This document shows, piece after piece, positions 57,143 through 64,000 of a stretch of 64,000 bases of DNA. Both the position numbers and the translations under genes were made by a program. The notes beneath the pieces are model-generated. The model ran no database searches and was not told the origin of the DNA. It saw nothing but the letters and a program-made list of their open reading frames with translations. Positions within the stretch are counted from its first letter, which is position 1. Each line of letters begins with the position of its first letter. The DNA comes from Musa acuminata AAA Group (lineage: Eukaryota > Streptophyta > Magnoliopsida > Zingiberales > Musaceae): positions 17,892,001-17,956,000 of the forward strand of contig NC_088355.1 in assembly GCF_036884655.1 (NCBI RefSeq), read 5' to 3'.

Positions 57143-58766
57143 TATTGAATCTCATATTTTGATGATGAAACCAATTGATAAGTGTTTATAGTTTGATCTG
57201 CATTTTGAGTGACGTAGGATGCTTCGATCAGGATGAGACAATTAAAGCAGGAAGAATCATGTTGGGCTGGTGGAACATGTTAGAAGATTGGACGTCGAGC
57301 TGGAGGATCGATCGATGTATTGACAAAAGGCTTCGGGCCATGGATTCGGGTATCGGGCCAAGAAGAGCGGATATTGCGCCAAGGATATCGAAGTTATGGA
57401 GTCAACTGGCCAATTGGGCAATAGGCTGCAAGAGAGGATGATGCGCTGAAGAATCATACGAAGCATCGATGAACCAATAACATGCCAGACAACATGATTC
57501 AAGCTTAGTAATAATTGTCTAGATCGAAGTGTGTTTTTACATGTGCAGGATTAACTATGATAGTAAGGCATAAAGAAAAATGAAGTCCCGAAGTCAAGAA
57601 CGTAATTTCGTTGGGAGTTCGAGAGTTCATCGGAAGTCTAGACGTTCATCGGAAGTTCTGCCGGAACCAACCAAGAAATCTAGGAGCTTGCTAAAGAAGC
57701 TTGTCGGAACTTGCTAAGAAGATCATCGTGAAGTCCAGGAGCTTACCGGGAGTCCGCTAGAACATTGCCGAGAGGTCATCAGAAGTTCGCCGGAAGATCG
57801 CTGGAAGAAACTAGACTTACGAATTTGTTTAGCTTAGGAAATGTCTTAGAATTCATAGTTAGCATATAATTGAGATTGGAATTAGGCCAACCCAATTAGG
57901 GGCCAGTTGGGCCCATGTAAGAACTATATTAGGCTCAATGAAAAGGCCCAAATAGTGACCCAAGAGGTGGCACCGTCGTGGCATAGTCTCTAAGACTATG
58001 TCAGGCGGTGGTATCGCCGGTCTAGGTGATGATACCGCCTAGACATAGCCTCCGAGAGGCTGCAAGCGGTGGTACCGCCAGTTTAGGCGGTGGTACCACC
58101 TAGAATAACCTCCTAGGCAATGGTACCGTCTAGTGTAGTGTCAGTGTTAGAGTGACACTGGTGGTGGTATCGCTAGCACAGGCGGTGGTACCGCTCGAAC
58201 CTAGGAAACCCAGGATGAGATGTTTTTAGGCTCCAAGTTTGAATTAACTTGAGACCTATAAATACCCCTCTCATCCCTGGTTAAACTACACAAGACTTGA
58301 GAATAAAAATAGAGAGAAATGCTGCTGCAATCTTGTGTGAACTCCTCTCAAAAGTTCTAAGTGTTAGAATAGTTTGAGAGAGGAGTAAGTGGGGGGGGGG
58401 GGGTGGTGTAAGGGTTATATCTTAAACTCGATAAAAGGAGAATCGAGTTGTAAAAGGTGGTTGGTCTTCGCCTATTGAAGGAAGACCGATAGTGGATGTC
58501 GGTGGCCTCGACGGAAGAGGAATCAGTGGAGTGGATGTAGGTCACGATGACCAAACCACTATAAAAATCTGGTTTGCCTTTACTTTGAGCAATTTACTTT
58601 AAACTGCAAACTGCCTTCTCATTACTTGCTATGTTCTTCCGTACGCTTTCAATCTAAGCATATTTTCGAAATCAAATTTTAATGTACGAAGAATTTTCAG
58701 AAACATAATTTTTACTACTGCACTAATTCACCCCCTCCCCTCTTAGTTACGACTCTTTTCCTAACA
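57143..58766 (+). mobile_element. Sirevirus-like solo LTR in the G1 LTR
   Basis: 1624 bp, from TATTGAATCTCATATTTTGATG (TG decayed to TA) to TTTTCCTAACA, flanked by AATCT at 57138-57142 and 58767-58771. Long-U3 form, TATA box at 58257-58264, a diverged GC-rich array (GGCGGTGGTACCGCC type) at about 57965-58200. It is more diverged than the other copies. Confidence 0.9.
58257..58264 (+). promoter_or_regulatory. TATA box in solo LTR
   Basis: TATAAATA in GAGACCTATAAATACCCC, conserved with the family. Confidence 0.6.
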
Positions 58767-58908
58767 AATCTGTTATGTAAACTTCATGTTTGTATCATAA
58801 TGTTTCGTATAGGCACATGCATTCCGTTGTTTCGCATGTGTTTCAATATGTCTCAACTTTATTGTTCATAATACCCTTTTGTACTATGGTGTTTGTGAGA
58901 TTATTTGT

Positions 58909-59034
58909 ACCTTTGCTAGAAATAGTAAAGGGATTAATGGACCTTTGCTAGAAATGGTAAAGGGATTAATGGACCTTTGCTAGAAATGGTAAAGGGATTA
59001 TCTGGACCTTTGCCAAAAATGGTAATGGGTATGT
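58909..59034. repeat. 32-bp tandem repeat, four units
   Basis: Units of ACCTTTGCTAGAAATGGTAA plus AGGGATTAATGG, the last degenerate (TTTGCCAAAAATGGTAATGG). Only in the right LTR of G1, so it arose after insertion. Confidence 0.85.
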
Positions 59035-59964
59035 GCTTAGAGCCCGCGATGCTCTAAATTATGTTTGGGATCCCACTTCACCTTCTATCTGCTTGATATG
59101 ATATCTAGAGCTTTGGTTATGTGCTTCTATATATGCTCTGGATAAGAATGAAATGTGTACAACGTCAAATATGACATTTGAGCTTTTGTTTTGTATTTGT
59201 TCTTTGATATGCTCCGAAATATTTTATATGCCATTGATATGCTCTAAAATGATTCAACTGACAGTGATCGTTAGTCGTTTGCTGACCTCTATGTGCTCAC
59301 TTCGTTGCTATGTAAATTTTTCAGGATAGTTAGTCGATCGCTAGAATGTTTAAATTAAGTTACGACAGTGGAAAGCTAGAAGACTTTGAGAAAACCTTTT
59401 GTGGATGATGTTTTTGTTATATAAATACACTTGGTGTATAATGAAAATGTTGATGGTAAATATGAGTTTTGTAAAAGTTTAAAGAACCTCTCATGGATTT
59501 TGGCGTGTTAAGCTAATTTGTGTAATGATATGAATATATGGTAAACATTGGTTTTTGTGATTGTATAGATTCCCACAACTATGGATTTATGATGTGGTTA
59601 TGGTTTAGTTGCGTTGGTTTTGTATTCTATACATCATTAAATGATATGGTATATGATTTTAAACTACACAGGTCTTATGGATTATGAAATATATAAAAAT
59701 GACTTGAATATTTTCTCAGTGTCTTAAAAAAAATTCTAGAGTGTGACATTAGTGCTAACCATGTGAGATACAAAGACTCCTTAAACTTGTTTGAGGTGAA
59801 CAAGTTATACTATTTTGATAGATTAATAGGCAAGCTAAACATGTCATTTATCGAAGCATATATATTACAAATCATATTTTTGAGTAATATATACATATTA
59901 TTTATGTATTTATTAATATACTAATTGTGATTTAATGTATGTGAGACCCGGACACTACATCAGA

Positions 59965-61054
59965 TCTCTCATAAAGTCCATGATCTGCTTTTATTAAGGG
60001 GCTTAAACTTTTTCATATACTTTGAGCAATTTGCTTTCATGAAACACCCAAGATAATATTCTCATTCCTTACAAATTAACTTATTCTATGTTTAAGTCTA
60101 GATCTAACACTCCATCAATCCTCATCAAGCTTGACTTAAACTAGACATTTGATTTGACAATCTTTCTTGACTAGCTTTAAATGAGACCCTTATTCGTTTA
60201 AACAGATAAATTTTAATTTTACCTGTTTGATTAATGAAAATTCGTTTTGCAATAATAAAGGGGTTAGACAAGGGGATCCGGTCTTACAAGTTACTCTCCA
60301 CCATGATAAATCATCTAGCTTTCAAATCAAGTTCACTCTTTTTAATATTAAATGGATCAAAATTTCTCAGATCATACTCTTTTGTTCATTCATGCGGATC
60401 AAAAATCTTGTTCTCAACTTATCAAAATGTTAAATTTATTTCCTCCTTTTCCAACCTTGTAATCGACATAAAAATCTAAAATCATTTTTTTTTCTAAAAA
60501 TTATAATCCATAAGCCAAACACAAAATTTATAATTTTTTTGAAATTAAAAGGGGCAGGTGGCCCTGAAATATCTTGGGTCCTGTTGTTAACCCAAATTAC
60601 GATCCCTGACAAATTCCAGCAACCTCCTATTAATAAAATCTTGGGAAGAATTCAGGGGTGATAAGAAGCTAATCCTTGTAAATTTCCTCATTGATGCTAT
60701 TCTCACTCATATGTTTATAAACTCTCGGGTCTCAGACAAACTTATTTGTATAATAAAGAAATTATTTTTATAAATTCCTTTGGAACACAGACAATTCTCA
60801 CAATAAAATTAACTCACCGAGTTGGAATTGCATCACATATATTCTAAGAGTGCTGAAGGTTTAGGCACTCATGATATCCAAGTTGTTCAAGTTTACCAAC
60901 GGATTCTTCCTATTCTTAATTGTGACAGTAACCTTTGGGCTCGCCTACTTGTTGCCCAAAAGCCCGAATGCATTTAAAAGAACTTTTTGGACTTGGGAGA
61001 GGCTTACTTTGCCTTGCTTTATCTTAAAGAAGGTTTTAGGAAACTAATTGGTAG
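59965..61054 (+). pseudogene. L1: LINE ORF2 remnant, 3' part
   Basis: Continues the LINE reverse transcriptase after G1 and its TSD. Motifs in order: SAFIKGLKLFHIL, IKLDLN..FD, INENSFCNNKGVRQGDP near 60220-60285 (the diagnostic GxRQGDP segment), then a finger/thumb region ending in frames like NGFFLFLIVTVTFGLAYLLP. Stops and indels throughout. The end is approximate; poly(A) and TSD were not identified. Confidence 0.72.
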
Positions 61055-61146
61055 GACTATTTAATATTTCTTTGAATTGATGACTATCTATTGTGCTGAC
61101 CATTTGATTGACTATTTAATATTTCTTTGAATTGATGACTATCTAT
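61055..61146. repeat. 37-bp direct repeat
   Basis: GACTATTTAATATTTCTTTG plus AATTGATGACTATCTAT occurs at 61055-61091 and 61110-61146, separated by 18 bp, at the apparent end of the LINE remnant. It could be a local duplication or a trace of an insertion. Confidence 0.75.
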
Positions 61147-61522
61147 CCAATCCTCCCACACGACTTTTGTTCAACATATTACTTCAAATATACTATTATT
61201 CCAACATGTTCCTCCACATATTGGAGGATGAATAATTTGTTTATATATTTTTTTAAAATTATTGAATAACTGTAGCAAAATACCAGAATATAAAGCAATA
61301 CAGAAGCATAAAAAATCAACAAGAAAATTTTTTCGCTTCCAAAAAGCATGAAAACACTACCTGAAAGGAAAATAATACAAGAAGTCTAAGGATGAGATTT
61401 CCTTTCTTCAATACGTACAAAAGCCTTGAAAATAGGATATAGCAGGGCACTGTATGTGTTAGCTATTGCATGAATCTGATCTTTCACAACTGGAAGAAAG
61501 GTGTTCAACATTTATGGAATTC
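61147..61522 (-). other. Downstream region of the FBT-like gene
   Basis: About 0.38 kb between the repeat above and the stop codon of the transporter exon. Part of it is presumably the 3' untranslated region on the minus strand. No clear polyadenylation signal or other gene could be placed. Confidence 0.5.
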
Positions 61523-61816
61523 TCAATTCAATTTTGCTTGTTCGATATCCACATTTTTTGATTCTTCTTTCTCGTCAGGAAGTAGCCCAATGAGCGGCAA
61601 AGGCAGCAGTGAGCTGAGATTGCAAATTATGATCAACAGAGCTAAGTTTTTGAAGCTGTCTTTTGTGACACCGAGAAGCTGAGTGACACCGGCACCTATG
61701 AGACCTCCAGTGACACTGCCTGCATTGGAGATGGACATCAGAGTAGCAAACAGTGTGGCTTCGACTCCAGATGGGCATAATCTTGCTGCTAAGACCAGTA
61801 CAGGCATGAATGAAGC
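61523..61816 (-). CDS. Folate-biopterin transporter family protein, last exon
   Basis: The 97 C-terminal residues of an FBT/BT1-family membrane transporter, which moves folates or pterins; the characterised plant member is in the chloroplast envelope. Visible: [55 protein letters not shown] and the last membrane segment [20 protein letters not shown], then an acidic tail ending EQAKLN. The splice acceptor CAG lies at 61817-61819 on the minus strand; upstream exons are beyond 64000. The frame is intact and conserved, so the gene may be live. G2 lies upstream, probably in the intron. A retained gene fragment is the alternative. Confidence 0.85.
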   Translation of the reverse strand, partial: ASFMPVLVLAARLCPSGVEATLFATLMSISNAGSVTGGLIGAGVTQLLGVTKDSFKNLALLIIICNLSSLLPLPLIGLLPDEKEESKNVDIEQAKLN

Positions 61817-61957
61817 CTGCGTCACAGATCAAGATCTCAATTATACTTGATGTGAAAAAATTAGGAAATTAACCACATTCAGAACAGCAAAGGGATTAAT
61901 ATCTTAAAAAGAAATACAGATTTGGAGCAAAGGAATAGGTAGTTCTCACCACCATAC
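61817..61957 (-). other. 3' end of the last FBT intron
   Basis: AT-rich with a T-rich tract before the CAG acceptor; interrupted at 61958 by G2. CATAC at 61953-61957 would be one copy of the G2 TSD. Confidence 0.6.
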
Positions 61958-62706
61958 TGTCACGAACGGTCATTGCACACCCGCAACAACGTCGTTCAAC
62001 GAATCGTTCGTCGTTTTTGTATGCTTGTACAGAGACATGACAGCATATTTTGCCTTGATTTTGTGTGTTTTTGATTGGAAAATGTAAGCAACGATAGTTC
62101 GCAGCGCTGCAGTGCAACCGCTTGCCGTGCCGGACCGAATTGCCCCAAAATGGCTCCGTTTTCGCGTGTCACGGCTTGTTTTCTGCAAACCGCAGCTGCA
62201 CCCAAAACGTCAGCCATCTCAGCACCCTGGAACCCCCCAGGTGCCACAGGGCTGGATGAGGCTTCGGTATATTGTCGGGCGTTGAACAATCTTCACAAGT
62301 TCGCACGTTAACTTGACGGGAACTTGCCTTTGCGCCCGGCACTCGGTGAGCAGTTGTTTGTGGACTTGCAACTATTCGTTCTACCTTCTAAAGTCCTTGT
62401 TTTCTCCTTCCTCTCTTGCACTCAAGGTGCTTGTTGAATTGCTTGTAAAGCTTCCCTCTTCGTAAGATGTCAGGACTTGTCCGTCGCTCGTTTTCAATCT
62501 AATCAACTTTCTGTTTTATAGGCCCTTCGGGGCCTGAACCTTTGCGGACGCATATGTTGCAAACGCGCCTCGTGACTTAGGCAATCCCAACTAAGTCCGA
62601 GGAGTTGGCGTAAGGGTGCTTCACGACTTAGGCAACTTCAGCTAAGTTTGTGACTTTGCCGCAAGGGTGCCTCACGACTTAGGCAATTCCAACTAAGTCT
62701 GTGACA
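61958..62706 (+). repeat. G2 5' LTR (749 bp)
   Basis: Starts TGTCACGAACGGTCATTGC and ends GTCTGTGACA before the PBS. It ends with three 51-bp tandem units (62574-62706). GC content is higher than in neighbouring DNA, giving several open frames that are not genes. Confidence 0.82.
62574..62700 (+). repeat. Three 51-bp hairpin units at the G2 LTR end
   Basis: Units start at 62574, 62625 and 62676. Each contains GACTTAG, a 10-base loop (GCAATCCCAA type) and CTAAGTC/T, a 7-bp inverted repeat. They lie at the U5 end next to the PBS. Confidence 0.75.
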
Positions 62707-62709
62707 TTA

Positions 62710-62721
62710 TGGTATCAGAGC
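62710..62721 (+). other. PBS of G2
   Basis: TGGTATCAGAGC, three bases after the LTR. Confidence 0.88.
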
Positions 62722-62767
62722 AGGCAAGCAATTCGACTACGTAACGAAGAAACTTCGCAATCTCGCC

Positions 62768-64000
62768 ATGGCCAAGCATCGTGGCGAATCGAGCAAGGCG
62801 GGGCAAGCTGAACCTTTGTCCAAGCAACCGCAGGCGGGTTGCAAGTGCACACTCGCTCTCATGTCATTGGAGCCGCTTTGGAGGATTGTAGCAGCGAACA
62901 TGATGAGTGAGAAATTGGCTACTTTCCGCGAGTGGAGGCACAATCTGGCATACCAACTGGGAAGAAGAGTCATAAGGAAAGACTCACAGCGGCGAAAACT
63001 CGCTTGGATGTTCTTGAAGCGAGCTTGGAGGAACTCTACCAAGGCTAACGAAGGTTTCTTAGAGTAGAGAGCTCACAAGAAAAGCTGAATCCCGAATCGA
63101 CAATGTTGAGGCCCTAGTCGATTGACCGACGGACGATACCAAAGACTCTGTGCAACATTTGCACGAAGTCGTGACGGAACTCACTTCCAGAGTTATAGCA
63201 CTCACAAGGGTACTAAATGCGGGAGGGAGCAACACCCGCATTGTGTCGCCACAAAACCTGAGGGCACCTGAGCCTCATTGCTATGGAGGTGCTAGGGACG
63301 CAAAAGAGCTCGAGAATTTCTTGTTTGACATGGAACAATACTTTCGAGCTACAAGGCCCGATTCTAAAGATACCAAAGTTTCAATAACAACCATGTATCT
63401 GAATAGGGATGCAAAATTTTGGTGACGAACCCGTTGGGAGGAGATCCAACAAAGTCGGTGTCGAGTGGACACATGGGAGGAATTGAAGCGGGAGTTAAGA
63501 ACTCGAAGCGGGAGTTGAGAACTCAGTTCCTATCCGAGAACACAGAGTTCGTCGCAAGGAGGAAGTTGAGACAACTCCGCCGAAGTACTTCCATCCGAGA
63601 CTACATGAAGCAATTTTCTATACTGATGATAAATATACAGGACATGTTCGAGAAGGATAAGTTGTTCAACTTCCTCGATGGCCTAAAATCGTGGGCTCAA
63701 CAGGAACTGTATCGATGTGATCGGGGCAATTGCGGCCACAAAAAGGCTCATCAACTTTGTTTCCTCGGAGGACTCGGGAAAAAGGAAACAATCTTCAGGA
63801 AACCGCCTCCCAAAATATTCTCGAGGGATGGAGCCCGAGGGCGAACAAAGAAGAGTTCTCATAAAGGGCCAAGCTCAAAAGGCAAGACCTCAAAACCTGA
63901 CGGATGCTTCTTGTGTGGAGGGCCGCACATAGTGAGGGCGTGCCCACAGAAACAGACACTCAATGCTTTAACAGCTTCAATCCACCCCCCGAAATCAGAC
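62768..64000 (+). pseudogene. G2 gag pseudogene, running off the window
   Basis: Starts ATG at 62768 (MAKHRGESSKAGQAEPLS). A coiled-coil-like region follows in another frame after a shift near 63067; then the retrotransposon gag domain (ARDAKELENFLFDMEQYFRA, TKVSITTMYLNRDAKFW) with TGA where the second Trp of a WW pair is expected (63423-63425). A 20-bp tandem duplication GAAGCGGGAGTTRAGAACTC lies at 63486-63525. The domain continues (KLRQLRRSTSIRDYMKQFS) to a zinc knuckle CFLCGGPHIVRAC near 63905-63945. Confidence 0.83.

Larger units (their letters stand above)
29731..59959 (-). mobile_element. G1: Ty3-type LTR retrotransposon, old, hosting S3
   Basis: LTRs at 29731-32071 and 55912-59959 (the latter about 2.42 kb once a solo LTR is removed), minus-strand protease, reverse transcriptase, RNase H and integrase remains between, TSD TCAGA at 29726-29730 and 59960-59964. 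The LTRs are diverged, so it is old. S3 lies in its 3' untranslated end. Most of gag is missing. It sits in the LINE L1. Confidence 0.85.
55912..59959 (-). repeat. G1 5' LTR (right copy), split by a solo LTR
   Basis: From TGTAACATTCC to GGACACTACA on the plus strand; 4048 bp including the 1624-bp Sirevirus solo LTR and its 5-bp duplication, so about 2.42 kb itself. Contains a (GAA)n run at about 56225-56254 and a 32-bp tandem repeat at 58909-59034. Confidence 0.78.
61958..64000 (+). mobile_element. G2: Ty3-type LTR retrotransposon, 5' part
   Basis: 5' LTR (61958-62706), PBS and gag; the rest is off the right edge. Plus strand, antisense to the FBT gene. Stops and a frameshift in gag show it is not recent. 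Confidence 0.87.

Overview
This window is plant nuclear DNA made almost entirely of nested transposable elements, with one identifiable host-gene exon near the right end. Evidence for a plant: Ty1/copia and Ty3 LTR retrotransposons with initiator-Met-tRNA primer sites (TGGTATCAGAGC), a TRIM element, a LINE remnant, and an intron-bordered exon of a folate-biopterin (FBT/BT1) transporter. The Sirevirus-type elements and overall style suggest a flowering plant, possibly a monocot, but the species cannot be fixed from this sequence.

Names used here: S1-S4 are Sirevirus-like copia elements, C1 and C2 a second copia family, G1 and G2 Ty3 elements, T1 a TRIM, L1 a LINE. Boundaries were set by TG..CA ends, adjacent PBS or PPT, and identical target-site duplications (TSDs).

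Left stack (1-28909). S2, an old minus-strand Sirevirus, runs from beyond the left edge to 28909. S1 (plus strand, ending at 4874) sits in its reverse transcriptase gene. T1 sits in its 5' LTR. C1 (9226-28165, TSD GTAAC) sits in the first six bases of T1. C1 in turn holds a Sirevirus solo LTR (12749-14480, TSD CTATG) and its younger relative C2 (16729-25441, TSD GCAAC), which has equal-length LTRs and a nearly complete gag-pol.

Right stack (about 29040-61054). A decayed LINE is split by G1 (29731-59959, TSD TCAGA). G1 is split by S3 (32108-51680, TSD AAAAT), a young full-length Sirevirus. S3 is split by S4 (36173-45718, TSD GTAGT), a gag-only Sirevirus whose pol is replaced by about 3.1 kb of non-coding DNA. 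G1 also carries a hAT-like MITE and a second Sirevirus solo LTR.

Right edge (61147-64000). The last exon of an FBT-type transporter gene lies on the minus strand. A Ty3 element (G2, plus strand) begins 141 bp upstream of the exon, probably inside the gene's last intron, and runs off the window.

Points most worth following: a series of four hairpins with a shared core and different self-complementary arms in the C1/C2 leader; a TAG at the same gag/protease boundary codon in old S2 and young S3; the mobile gag-only S4, which has lost its zinc knuckle; and two Sirevirus insertions in opposite orientation within 3 bp of the same reverse-transcriptase site. No CRISPR array, bacterial operon, tRNA or rRNA gene was seen.
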